NCBI GenBank assembly: GCA_030432255.1
Contig: JAUIHS010000021.1
Coordinates: 1-64,000 of the forward strand
Source of the DNA: Phycisphaerae bacterium
Lineage (GTDB): Bacteria > Planctomycetota > Phycisphaerae > Phycisphaerales > UBA1924
Length of the DNA stretch: 64,000 nucleotides
Reading direction: 5' to 3'
Part shown: positions 9,715-17,849 of the stretch, piece by piece
How the letters are laid out: each line of letters opens with the position of its first letter
How positions within the stretch are numbered: position 1 is the first letter of the stretch
The notes under the pieces: model-generated
Told to the model about the DNA's origin: nothing
The model's database searches: none
The model's input: only the letters and a program-made list of their open reading frames with translations
Made by a program: the position numbers and the translations under genes

Positions 9715-10728
9715 ATGCAACTCGAACGCCGTGCATTCATCCGGACCGCCGCCGCCCTCTCATCAGTGGCAACCCTCGGCCTCTGGCCGCGGGAACTCTT
9801 CGCTGGATTGACAGAGAAGAACCACTTCACATGGGAAGAGATCCGTTCGGGGCTGTGGGTGGCGTCCGGCGGGGAACCCGGAGGTGGCGGAAACACACTG
9901 CTCGCTTCCGGCAAGGAAAATGCCACCCTCATCGATGCCAAGGTCTCGGGCATCGGCCACACGTTGCGGCGGGAAGCCGAAGCGCACCTCGGCGACAAAG
10001 TCAAGCTGACGCACCTCATCAATACGCATCACCACGGTGATCACATCGGTGGCAACCCCGCCTTCAATGACATCACGCGCATCGGTCATGTGGCCCTGAA
10101 TCCGCGCGTGGCGCCCCAACTGGAACGACTCCGCAACGCGGCCGGCGCTCTGTACCGGCAGATATCGACCCTACGTGATGCCGACCTCGCACCCGTGGTG
10201 CGTGACGTCGAGAAGACCATCGAGAGTCTCGAGGGCCTCGATGCATCGGACTTCGAGGTGTCGAGAGTTCTGACGGACGAACTCGACCTCGAGGTCGGCG
10301 GCATCCGCATGCACCTGCGGCATGTCGGCGCCGGACACACCGACAACGACGTCTTCATCCACTTGCCCGATCACAACGTCATCCACACCGGCGACCTCCT
10401 CTTCCACGAACTGCATCCCTACATGGACCCGGACGCCGGTGCGAACAGCCGAGGCTGGCAGCAGTCACTCCTGAATTGCCTTCAGGTCTGCGACGGCGAG
10501 ACGATCGTCATCCCCGGACATGGCGCCGTGACGGACCGCGACGGCATCAAGGCTCAGATCAAGTACTTCGACGACATGCGACGAGTCATCCGATACGCCA
10601 AGGATGTCGAGAGCATGGGCCGCGACGAGATCGTGAAACTCGAACCCGGCCCGGCAAGTGACTACGGGTACGAGCAGTTGAGGCCTCGTGTCCTCGGCGC
10701 CCTGTATGATGAAATGGAACGCGAGTGA
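9715..10728 (+). CDS. Tat-exported metallo-beta-lactamase-fold hydrolase
   Basis: The 337-residue protein begins with a twin-arginine signal (ERRAFIRTAAALSS) and a hydrophobic stretch ending near residue 31. The metal-binding motif THHHGDHIGG is at about residue 103, HTDNDVFIHL near 206, HTGDLLF near 222 and PGHG near 268, which is the complete set of MBL ligands. It is expected to be a folded, metal-loaded hydrolase exported to the periplasm. The substrate is not evident; glyoxalase II, quinoprotein-relay and beta-lactamase-like subfamilies share this frame. The start is preceded by AAGGGAGAAGCCCC. purE follows after 56 bp. Confidence 0.88.
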   Translation: MQLERRAFIRTAAALSSVATLGLWPRELFAGLTEKNHFTWEEIRSGLWVASGGEPGGGGNTLLASGKENATLIDAKVSGIGHTLRREAEAHLGDKVKLTHLINTHHHGDHIGGNPAFNDITRIGHVALNPRVAPQLERLRNAAGALYRQISTLRDADLAPVVRDVEKTIESLEGLDASDFEVSRVLTDELDLEVGGIRMHLRHVGAGHTDNDVFIHLPDHNVIHTGDLLFHELHPYMDPDAGANSRGWQQSLLNCLQVCDGETIVIPGHGAVTDRDGIKAQIKYFDDMRRVIRYAKDVESMGRDEIVKLEPGPASDYGYEQLRPRVLGALYDEMERE

Positions 10729-10784
10729 CCGGGTGACGGTCGCCGCAGCTCACCCCGAACACCGAGACCAAGGACTGACACCCC

Positions 10785-11279
10785 ATGGCCACGCCCCTCA
10801 TGTCGATTCTCATGGGCTCCATCTCCGACTGGCCCGTGATGGAACATGCCTCGAAGACACTCGAAGAACTGAACGTGCCGCACGATGTGCGCATCCTCTC
10901 CGCCCATCGCACACCCGATGCGCTCTTCCAGTACATGGCCGAGATGGAGAAGCAAGGCGTCGAGGTCTTCATCGCGGCGGCCGGCGGTGCCGCTCACCTC
11001 GCGGGCGTGGTGGCATCCAAGACCACGCGTCCGGTGCTTGCCGTTCCGATGGAAACGAAACTCTCAGGCGGTCTCGACTCGTTGCTGTCGATGGTCCAGA
11101 TGCCGGCAGGCATCCCGGTCGCGACCTTCGCCGTCGGCAAGGCGGGCGCGATCAACGCCGCACTCTTCGGCATCTCCCTGCTCGCGCTGCACCATGACCA
11201 GTACACAAGCACGATTGCGGATTACCGCCGCAAGCGCGCCGACAAGGTGCTGGAAGTGGGGGACCCGCGGAAGGGGTAA
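10785..11279 (+). CDS. purE: N5-carboxyaminoimidazole ribonucleotide mutase
   Basis: The 164-residue protein has the class I PurE features: MGSISDWPVMEHA at residues 10-22, SAHRTPD at about 40-46 with the catalytic His, AAAGGAAHLAGVVA near 65-78, and the SLLSMVQMPAGIPVATFAVG segment. It converts N5-CAIR to CAIR in purine synthesis. purK is not adjacent in the window. The length is typical for the family. Confidence 0.95.
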   Translation: MATPLMSILMGSISDWPVMEHASKTLEELNVPHDVRILSAHRTPDALFQYMAEMEKQGVEVFIAAAGGAAHLAGVVASKTTRPVLAVPMETKLSGGLDSLLSMVQMPAGIPVATFAVGKAGAINAALFGISLLALHHDQYTSTIADYRRKRADKVLEVGDPRKG

Positions 11280-11304
11280 GTTGGTCGAAAGCCGGTGCAA
11301 CCAC

Positions 11305-11346
11305 TCACCAGCCACCAGCCACCAGCCACCAACGTCCAGCCACCAG
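11305..11346. repeat. Heptanucleotide tandem repeat, CCACCAG type
   Basis: Six 7-bp units in register (TCACCAG, CCACCAG, CCACCAG, CCACCAA, CGTCCAG, CCACCAG) fill the gap between purE and the convergent mqnC. The 7-bp period is shared with several other intergenic blocks in the window. Confidence 0.85.
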
Positions 11347-11349
11347 CCC

Positions 11350-12765
11350 CTACGACTTCCCCGTCGTCAGTTCCACCGATGCCGGCTCCTCCGACTCCAC
11401 GTGCAGCCGCTTGGCGCGATGCTCCGCCCAGTTGGTGACGTTGAGGTCCGGGCTGTCGGCCGACTCGTGGATGCGCAGGATGTCGTAGACGTTGTCGCGC
11501 TGCGCCGGGATGAAACCCGCATCGCGGATCAGGCGACAGATGGTCGCTTCGTTCAGGCAGAAGGTCGTGCCCGCCGATGAGACGACGTTCTCCTCCATCA
11601 TCACGCTGCCCATGTCGTTGGCGCCGAAGAGCAGGCCCATCTGGCCGATGTGCGGCCCCATCGTGACCCAGCTCGCACCGATGGAGTAGATGTTGTCGAG
11701 GAAGAGGCGACTCAATGCCTGCGTGCGCAGGTACGCCGTGGCACCCGCCATGCGCAGGCGGCGGCCGAACTCCGGATGCAACGACTTCTCTCCGCCGCCG
11801 TCAAGCCGCGCCACGACGTCACCGGGGAAAGGCTGACCCCGTTCATCCTCTGCGACGCCCCATTCCTTCAGGCGCCCCAGCGGAGTGTGCTCGCGCTGGA
11901 AGGGCCAGGAGATAAACGCCTTGGAGTGGCCCCATGCCGGCTGCTCAGCCGTCGCGCCATCCTGCTCCGCACCCTTCGCCAGCACCTTGTCCTGCCACTG
12001 ACGCACCAGGTGCATGTGGTGGACCCGGTCAGCCACCCCCTCTATGTGACCGAACATCATCGTCGCCGATGTGAACATCCCGAGACTGTGCGCCACGTAC
12101 ATGCATGTCAGCCACGCTTCCGCATCGCACTTGCCCAGGCCGATCTTGCGGCGGACAGCCGGCGCGAAGATCTCGCCACCGCCGCCGGGGAGGCTGTCGA
12201 GGCCCGCATCGCGTAGACGCACCATCACCCAACGCAGCTTGGCTTCCAGTGTGTCGCCAGGAGGGTCGAAGAAGTCGACGAACTCAATGAACTCCGGGGG
12301 ACTGAATGCGTGCACATGGATGTGCGGAAAGCGATCCTTGATGCCGCGAAGCAACTTCTCATACCACTCCAGAGGCAGGTGCGGATTCATGCCGCCCTGC
12401 ATCAGGATCTGGGTGCCCCCGATGGCGGAGAGTTCGGCGATCTTGTCATAGATCGCTTCGTACTCCAGCGTGTACGCATCATGGTCCGTGTCGTCGCGGC
12501 GGAACGCGCAGAAGGTGCACTTGGCTGTGCAGACGTTCGTGTAGTTGATATTGCGGTCAATGATGTAGGTGCGGAGTTGATCGCCATGCACGGCCCGGCA
12601 ACGTTCGTTCGCGAAGCGACCGAGGTCGTAGATGGGCATCGACTCACCGATGGCCAGCGCCTGCTCCGGTGTGAGCCGGGCCTCGCCGCGAACCACCGCC
12701 TCCAGAAGCCCGGGATCGAGGGCGTTCAGGTCGGGATGCTCGGTTGGGACACGCCATGAAGTCAT
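11350..12765 (-). CDS. mqnC: Cyclic dehypoxanthinyl futalosine synthase (radical SAM)
   Basis: The 471-residue protein carries the radical-SAM cluster motif CTAKCTFC within RNINYTNVC...CAFRR, followed by GGTQILMQGG, HVHAFSPPE and GLDSLPGGGGEIF. The INYTNVC context and HAFSPPE motif fit MqnC better than MqnE. It catalyses the cyclisation step of the futalosine route to menaquinone. A ~30-residue insert (about 280-330) between TMMFGHIEG and the C-terminal part is somewhat longer than usual. The ATG at 12765 follows AGGAG with 7-nt spacing. No other mqn genes are in view. Confidence 0.9.
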   Translation of the reverse strand: MTSWRVPTEHPDLNALDPGLLEAVVRGEARLTPEQALAIGESMPIYDLGRFANERCRAVHGDQLRTYIIDRNINYTNVCTAKCTFCAFRRDDTDHDAYTLEYEAIYDKIAELSAIGGTQILMQGGMNPHLPLEWYEKLLRGIKDRFPHIHVHAFSPPEFIEFVDFFDPPGDTLEAKLRWVMVRLRDAGLDSLPGGGGEIFAPAVRRKIGLGKCDAEAWLTCMYVAHSLGMFTSATMMFGHIEGVADRVHHMHLVRQWQDKVLAKGAEQDGATAEQPAWGHSKAFISWPFQREHTPLGRLKEWGVAEDERGQPFPGDVVARLDGGGEKSLHPEFGRRLRMAGATAYLRTQALSRLFLDNIYSIGASWVTMGPHIGQMGLLFGANDMGSVMMEENVVSSAGTTFCLNEATICRLIRDAGFIPAQRDNVYDILRIHESADSPDLNVTNWAEHRAKRLHVESEEPASVELTTGKS

Positions 12766-12828
12766 CGATTTGCTCCTGAAGGTGGCTGCCAATCTATCCT
12801 AATCCCCACTGACAGAGTCTGCCGGGTG

Positions 12829-12850
12829 GTTTTCAAAGATTATTGAAAAC
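12829..12850. promoter_or_regulatory. AT-rich palindrome, operator-like
   Basis: GTTTTCAA (12829-12836) and TTGAAAAC (12843-12850) form a perfect 8-bp inverted repeat with a 6-nt spacer. It lies in the divergent gap between mqnC and the membrane-protein gene, where flanking DNA is GC-rich. A repressor site is plausible but the regulator is unknown. Confidence 0.5.
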
Positions 12851-12938
12851 AATGGATTGTGCTTTCGGACTCCAGATGCCCCACGCCGAGACCGATAGTT
12901 CCGGTGGCGGTCAACATGCACCGCGCCGGAGGCCCCAC

Positions 12939-13823
12939 GTGACGTTCGAAGCCAAGCCCCATATCTCGGCCGCCCTCCAGCACATGAGGTTCGGGATCAC
13001 GACCCTCAGCGTCGTGGCCATCACATGCCTCCTGCTCCAGGTCCTCGTCTGGGCCTTCGTCCACTATACGGATGTGCAGTGGGCCGAAACCGAAGTGCGC
13101 AACGCGCATCAGCAGGAAGTCGTCGTTGGCGCCGAAGACGCCGAGCGGCCGGCACCGGACACCAAAGCCGGAGCCGTCGACATCAACCGGGTCGAGAGCC
13201 GCAACGGAAGGATCCTCCGCGCCACCTCGGCAATCGTCCAGACCTGCGGCATCATCTCGGTCACGTCGCTCGCGATCCTCATGCTCCTCGCCGTCGTCAT
13301 CGCCGGAGGACAGGGCATCCCGGGAGTCGAGATCATCGTGACAGCGACCACCTGGTCGCTCATCATCGCCGGGTTCTCCCTGCCTCTCGGATCACTCTTC
13401 CCGGACGCCTTGTATCCCGGTGTCTTCCTCTCAGTCGATCAGCTCACGATCGTTGCCGAGCAGGTCCACGCCGAAGCGCCCGGGGCTCCCAGCGGCGCGG
13501 TGTACTACTTCACCCGGCTCATCCTGCCTGCGGCTCTGATGGTTGGTCTGCTGCTCATTGTCATTCGATTCCGGTCCGGGGTCGAAGCGGGCATCATCGT
13601 GACCAATGTGAGCCAGCTCGACGAGAAACTTGAGAAGGAGATCCGCAGCCGGAGGCTCGGTGAACTCTCGACGCCCCGCGCTGTCGGCGCCCTCCACTCA
13701 GCGATCGGCGAAAGTGGTGCCCCCCAGGCCCCCGCGACACCCGCTCCCGCGGAGCCAGCCAAGCCGTCAGGACTCAAGCCCACCGGCACCGATGGCTCGC
13801 CGGGAATGCACCGCCCGATCTGA
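12939..13823 (+). CDS. Four-span membrane protein of unknown function
   Basis: I chose the GTG at 12939 because GGAGG lies six bases upstream; the frame is open further, to a TTG at 12843, without a comparable site. The 294-residue product has hydrophobic segments at about residues 18-41, 100-122, 130-152 and 192-210, a charged loop of about 55 residues after the first span, and a C-terminal tail rich in Ala/Pro after a short basic coiled-coil-like part (QLDEKLEKEIRSRRL). I do not recognise a family. It stands between divergent mqnC and the convergent recombinase gene. Confidence 0.75.
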   Translation: MTFEAKPHISAALQHMRFGITTLSVVAITCLLLQVLVWAFVHYTDVQWAETEVRNAHQQEVVVGAEDAERPAPDTKAGAVDINRVESRNGRILRATSAIVQTCGIISVTSLAILMLLAVVIAGGQGIPGVEIIVTATTWSLIIAGFSLPLGSLFPDALYPGVFLSVDQLTIVAEQVHAEAPGAPSGAVYYFTRLILPAALMVGLLLIVIRFRSGVEAGIIVTNVSQLDEKLEKEIRSRRLGELSTPRAVGALHSAIGESGAPQAPATPAPAEPAKPSGLKPTGTDGSPGMHRPI

Positions 13824-13826
13824 GAC

Positions 13827-14798
13827 TCAGGCCCGGGGATGGAATTGCCGGTGAACCGCCTTCAGGCGGGCCTCATCCACATGTGTGTAGATCTGCGTCG
13901 TTGACACGTTCGCGTGTCCCAGCATGTCCTGCAGGACGCGCAGGTCCGCACCGCCGGAAAGGACGTGGGTCGCGAACGTGTGCCGGATGAGGTGCGGATA
14001 CACGTCGGAAAGACCGGCCGTCGCAGCGTGACGCTTGACGATCTGCCAGATCGCTACCCGTTCCAGTGGGCGTCCCGTACGGGAGAGGAACAGCCTCGAC
14101 CGATCGCGCCCATCCGACCGAACCAGTTCAGGTCGGCATCGCTCCAGGAACAGATCCAGCGCCTCCTGCGCCGGCTGCCCATAGGGGACGAGTCGTTGCT
14201 TATCCCCTTTTCCGGTGATCCTGATGACACCCAGTGATGGCAGGACATCGTCAAGGTGCAGCATCCCGACCTCAGACGCACGGAGACCGCACGCGTACAT
14301 CAGTTCCAGGATCGATCGATCTCGGATCCACAGGGGCGGACCCGACGCAGGCGGGTCTGACGGTGCCGGAGCCTCGATCAACTGACGGATTCGCCCCTCG
14401 GACAGGTACCGCGGCAGTCGCTGCCACTGTGTTGGTCGCTCCAGCCACTCACCCGGATCCTCCGCAACCCGACCATTGGCGGTCAGCCACCGGCAGAACA
14501 TGCGGATCGCCGCGAGATGGCGAGCGATGGAACTGCTGGCGAGGCCACGCTCATTCTTGAGCCCCATCAGGTGTTCCACGAGGGGCCTCGGCGCCATGCG
14601 ATCGGACTCCGTGATGCCCCGCTCCACAAGATCCTCGATCAGATCGCGAAGGTCGCGTTCGTAGGCGAGCAGGGTGTTCTCAGCGAGACCGCACTCCACG
14701 CGCAGGAATCCGAGGAAAGCAGAGAGATCGGCAACGAGCAGAGTGGGCATACGGGTACCGCGTGGCTGGCGCAACATGAACGGGCGCTTCTGGTTCAT
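13827..14798 (-). CDS. Tyrosine recombinase of the XerC/XerD type
   Basis: The catalytic set is complete: Arg in YACGLRASEVGML, Lys in TGKGDKQRLVP, HLIRHTFATH (His-x-x-Arg), GHANVSTTQIYTHV with His and the nucleophile Tyr. The N-terminal SAM-like core-binding domain (LSAFLGFLRVECGLAENTL) precedes it. About 320 residues is close to the family size. The start is uncertain: I use 14798 with an AAGGCGG-like site, but 14777, 14750 and an upstream start near 14909 are also possible. It probably resolves chromosome dimers; I cannot tell XerC from XerD. No flanking attachment repeats were seen. Confidence 0.88.
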   Translation of the reverse strand: MNQKRPFMLRQPRGTRMPTLLVADLSAFLGFLRVECGLAENTLLAYERDLRDLIEDLVERGITESDRMAPRPLVEHLMGLKNERGLASSSIARHLAAIRMFCRWLTANGRVAEDPGEWLERPTQWQRLPRYLSEGRIRQLIEAPAPSDPPASGPPLWIRDRSILELMYACGLRASEVGMLHLDDVLPSLGVIRITGKGDKQRLVPYGQPAQEALDLFLERCRPELVRSDGRDRSRLFLSRTGRPLERVAIWQIVKRHAATAGLSDVYPHLIRHTFATHVLSGGADLRVLQDMLGHANVSTTQIYTHVDEARLKAVHRQFHPRA

Positions 14799-14877
14799 CG
14801 GCACACCGCCTTCCGGGGTGTGAGCATTGGCCGGACGGCGCACGCCTTGCGCGTGACGACGCGGCATGAGCGCGGCA

Positions 14878-14905
14878 ATGGCCGTCTGACGTCCGAAACG
14901 GCCAT
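14878..14905. promoter_or_regulatory. Inverted repeat upstream of the flagellar operon promoter
   Basis: ATGGCCGT (14878-14885) and ACGGCCAT (14898-14905) are perfect 8-bp arms with a 12-nt spacer. It ends 10 bp before the candidate -24 element, so it could be a regulator-binding site, although enhancer sites for sigma-54 activators usually lie further upstream. Confidence 0.35.
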
Positions 14906-14915
14906 GCAATCAGAG

Positions 14916-14931
14916 TGGCACGTCCTTTGTG
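14916..14931 (+). promoter_or_regulatory. Candidate sigma-54 promoter of the flgF operon
   Basis: TGGCACG-TCCT-TTGTG matches the -24/-12 consensus TGGCACG-N4-TTGCA with exact spacing; the -24 half is perfect and the -12 half has T for the conserved C. It lies 32 bp upstream of the first small ORF of the operon. Confidence 0.5.
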
Positions 14932-14962
14932 ATGGTCTGGACCAAGGCAAGGAGTGCCACTG

Positions 14963-15184
14963 ATGCATGACAGGAAGTTCAACATGAATGATGCAACAAC
15001 GGCGGATGCGGACATGGATGTCCGTGACCTCCTCGGGACCGGACTGCTCGGGTCCCGGATCGTGGGCGCGGCGAAGGCCGCGACGGCGATGCACATGTGT
15101 CTGCTGGCCGAGGCCGAGGAGCAAGGATGCTCCTCGACTGAGGATTCTGACGTTCCGGGCGGTCACGTCGAGGTGCGATCATGA
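14963..15184 (+). CDS. Small protein leading the flagellar operon, unknown
   Basis: A 73-residue ORF starts at the ATG behind AAGGAG (8-nt spacing) and ends in an ATGA overlap with flgF, which implies translational coupling. It is acidic at the start (ADADMDVRDLLG) and has a central Ala/Gly helix (SRIVGAAKAATAMHMCLLAEAEEQG) that I quote only for its helical, non-transmembrane character. No family was recognised. Its position directly after the candidate sigma-54 promoter suggests a flagellar accessory or regulatory role, which is inference. Confidence 0.6.
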   Translation: MHDRKFNMNDATTADADMDVRDLLGTGLLGSRIVGAAKAATAMHMCLLAEAEEQGCSSTEDSDVPGGHVEVRS

Positions 15185-15954
15185 ATTACGGGCTTTACCT
15201 CTCCGCATCGGGGGCGGCCGTGAACATGGCACGGCTGGACGTGTACTCCAACAATCTCTCCAACGTCGAGACGGTCGGGTTCAAGCCCGACTTTCTCGCC
15301 GTCCGGCAGCGCGAGGTCGTGAGGGAAGAGGACGACCTCCCGTTTGCCGACTCCAATGCGCTCCTCGAGCGACTTGGTGCCGGGGTCCAGCCCATGCCGA
15401 CGCGCATCACCCTGTCACAGGGAACGCTTGAAATCACGGACAACCCGCTTGATGTCGCGCTCGAAGGCAGCGGCTTCTTTCAGGTCCAGCGCGGCAGTGG
15501 CGCAGATGGCATCCACCTGACTCGTGACGGTCGCTTCACGCTCAACTCCGACGGCAGGCTGGTCACCGTCAACGAGGGTGCTGCGGTGCTCGACAGTTCC
15601 GGCAAGGCCATCGAACTGGATCCCGCTCTGCCCGTGAGCATCACCTCGGCTGGTGACATCAACCAGGGTGGCGGTGTCATCGCTCAACTGGGTGTCTTCG
15701 ATGTCGAGGAGCCTGAGAAGATGATCAAGAAGGGCGCCAACGCCTTTCAGGCTGAGGCAGACGTGATGGCTCGGCGACGCCCGTCCACGGCTCGCGTCAT
15801 CCAGGGTTCGATCGAGAGTTCCGGCGCCGATTCCGTGGGGTCGCTGATGGGCGCCACCAGCGCGTCACGCGCTGCGCAGGGCGCCTTCGGCATGATCGGC
15901 ATTTTCAACGAAGTCATGGACCGCGCGATCAATACGCTCGGCCGGGTCTCCTGA
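15181..15954 (+). CDS. flgF: Flagellar basal-body rod protein FlgF
   Basis: The 257-residue product has the N-terminal rod/hook signature SASGAAVNMARLDVYSNNLSN followed by NVETVGFK, the D1 segment (LDVALEGSGFFQV, LTRDGRFTLNSDG) and a C-terminal helical motif ending in MDRAINTLGRV. FlgF sits in the proximal rod next to FlgG. The first residues MNYGLYLSASG and the length favour FlgF over FlgG, which follows directly. It opens the run of rod, ring, chaperone and junction genes. Confidence 0.9.
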   Translation: MNYGLYLSASGAAVNMARLDVYSNNLSNVETVGFKPDFLAVRQREVVREEDDLPFADSNALLERLGAGVQPMPTRITLSQGTLEITDNPLDVALEGSGFFQVQRGSGADGIHLTRDGRFTLNSDGRLVTVNEGAAVLDSSGKAIELDPALPVSITSAGDINQGGGVIAQLGVFDVEEPEKMIKKGANAFQAEADVMARRRPSTARVIQGSIESSGADSVGSLMGATSASRAAQGAFGMIGIFNEVMDRAINTLGRVS

Positions 15955-15968
15955 TGAGGATTGATTGA

Positions 15969-16775
15969 ATGGCTGTTGTTGCACTTCATTCCGCCGCGAC
16001 AGGGCTCAACGCCCTCAACACGCGCCTCGATGTCATCGCCAACAACCTGGCGAACGTCAACACCACGGGCTTCAAGGCATCGCGGGCCAACTTCCAGGAC
16101 CTGATCTACCAGGAGAAGGCCATGCCCGGCGTCGAAAACGCCAACAGCGATCAACGCCCCACGGGTCTGTACGTCGGCCTGGGCGTCAAGACTTCCGGGA
16201 CGCAGGTCAGGTTCGACGAGGGCGCACCCCTGACCACCGGCAACGACCTTGATCTCATGATTACCGGCCGCGGCTTCTTCCAGGTTCAGGTCGAGAACAC
16301 GGTCGGCATCGGCGGCGCCGCCTACACGCGCGCCGGCAACTTCGCGGTGAATTCCGACGGTGAGATCGTCCTTGCGAATGACAATGGACGCCGGCTTGAA
16401 CCGGGAATCACCGTGTCCTCGGATGCGGATCATGTCCAGATCACGTCGACCGGTGAGGTCTGGGAGAGCATCCCCGGGCAGGCCGCGACACAGATCGGCA
16501 CCATCGAACTCGCGAGTTTCATCAACCCTGCGGGACTGAAGCAGGTCGGTGAGAACCTCTTCGTCGAAACCGATGCCTCCGGACCACCCATCACCGGGCA
16601 GCCCAATCAGGACGGCATCGGCGGATTGCTCCAAGGGTACCTCGAAGGATCGAACGTCGACCCGACCTTCGAACTGATTCACCTGATCCGGACCCAGCGG
16701 GCCTTTGAAATGAACAGCAACGTGATCCGAGCCGCGGATGAAACACTTCGTTCCGTGGCCCAGTTGAGGCGATGA
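15969..16775 (+). CDS. flgG: Flagellar distal rod protein FlgG
   Basis: This 268-residue protein has ALHSAATGLNALNTRLDVIA plus NNLANVNTTGFK at the N-terminus, the GVKTSGTQVRFDEGAPLTTG segment typical of FlgG, and the C-terminal EGSNVDPTFELIHLIRTQRAFEMNS motif. It forms the distal rod of the flagellum. It starts 12 bp after flgF behind TGAGGAT, and flgA follows within 20 bp. Confidence 0.95.
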   Translation: MAVVALHSAATGLNALNTRLDVIANNLANVNTTGFKASRANFQDLIYQEKAMPGVENANSDQRPTGLYVGLGVKTSGTQVRFDEGAPLTTGNDLDLMITGRGFFQVQVENTVGIGGAAYTRAGNFAVNSDGEIVLANDNGRRLEPGITVSSDADHVQITSTGEVWESIPGQAATQIGTIELASFINPAGLKQVGENLFVETDASGPPITGQPNQDGIGGLLQGYLEGSNVDPTFELIHLIRTQRAFEMNSNVIRAADETLRSVAQLRR

Positions 16776-16793
16776 CGAAGGGTGAGTGACCGG

Positions 16794-17849
16794 ATGATGC
16801 AACGCGTATTGCAAAGCCTGATCTGCCTGACACTGCTGGTCGCTCTGCGCACGGCGTTCGGCGGAGACATCGTACTCCGCTCATCCATCCGCATCGCGGA
16901 GGATGCGACGGTTTCCCTCGGTGATGTCGCAGCACTCTTCGGTGAAGACGCACAGAAATACGCGGAGTTGCCGCTTGATGTGGGCATTGCGAAGCAAGGG
17001 AGTCGCGTGCGAGAGGTGTCACTCGACGATGTACGCATCGCTCTGCGCGAGGCGGGTGCGAGTTTCGGACGACTGACCCTCTCCGGTTCGACGTGCCGCA
17101 TCCTCGCGGGAGGGACTGAGCCCGCACCTGAGTCTGAGGAACCGATCCGCACCGACAATGTTGCGGAGATCGTATCGCTGGAGGGTCCGCCGACTGTGCG
17201 TCGAACGATCGCCGCACACCTCGCCGGACTCTACGAGGTGGACCCCGAGGACCTGCGACTCCGCTTTCAACGCGATGACCATGCATTCGTCGATGCGTCG
17301 CAGTGGGGGCGCCAGGTCGTACTGCAGCCGACGACTACGGCATCCTCCAAGCGGATGCTCATCGAAGTTCGTACGTACGCGGATCGAACGCTGCTCGAAG
17401 CGCGAACCGTTGCAGTCGAAGCCGAGGTGATGCGCGACATCTTTGTAGTGCGCCATGATGTACAGCGAGGCGACTCCCTCACCGAGACCGCCGTGATGGC
17501 GACGCGCCTCTGGTTGAGCCCGGCCGGTTCACCGCCGCTGACCGACATCGAAGAGATCAACGGAGCCACGGCACGAAGCCGCCTTCTGGCGGGTACCGTC
17601 CTGCGGGCCTCCAGTGTGAAGGCGCCCATTCTCGTGCGTCGCAACGAACTCGTGGATGTGTACTGCGTGGTCGGCGGTGTCGAGATCGTGACTCGGGCAC
17701 GGGCGATGGATCAGGGGCGTCGTGACGATGTGATTGAATTACGGCTGGAACGGGGAAGCCGCTCATTCACGGCGCGCGTCGTGGGCCGGGGTGTGGTCGC
17801 CATGGACATGGCCGGTGTCGAGACGCGGGCGGAAGGAGATGGACAATGA
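16794..17849 (+). CDS. flgA: Flagellar P-ring assembly chaperone FlgA
   Basis: The 351-residue product has a signal peptide (RVLQSLICLTLLVALRTAFG) and a C-terminal SAF/FlgA-type domain: RDIFVVRHDVQRGDSLTE, SRLLAGTVLRASSVKAP, and VVGGVEIVTRARAMDQG. It is longer than most FlgA because of a ~200-residue N-terminal region with a first SAF-like part. FlgA is periplasmic and assists FlgI polymerisation. The ATG at 16794 fits the signal peptide; a GTG at 16782 is an alternative. The stop overlaps the flgH start. Confidence 0.88.
   Translation: MMQRVLQSLICLTLLVALRTAFGGDIVLRSSIRIAEDATVSLGDVAALFGEDAQKYAELPLDVGIAKQGSRVREVSLDDVRIALREAGASFGRLTLSGSTCRILAGGTEPAPESEEPIRTDNVAEIVSLEGPPTVRRTIAAHLAGLYEVDPEDLRLRFQRDDHAFVDASQWGRQVVLQPTTTASSKRMLIEVRTYADRTLLEARTVAVEAEVMRDIFVVRHDVQRGDSLTETAVMATRLWLSPAGSPPLTDIEEINGATARSRLLAGTVLRASSVKAPILVRRNELVDVYCVVGGVEIVTRARAMDQGRRDDVIELRLERGSRSFTARVVGRGVVAMDMAGVETRAEGDGQ

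Noticed and set aside
13827..14798. Integrase of a mobile island next to the flagellar block
   Set aside because: The protein fits a housekeeping XerC/D recombinase; no attachment repeats, tRNA target or phage genes flank it.
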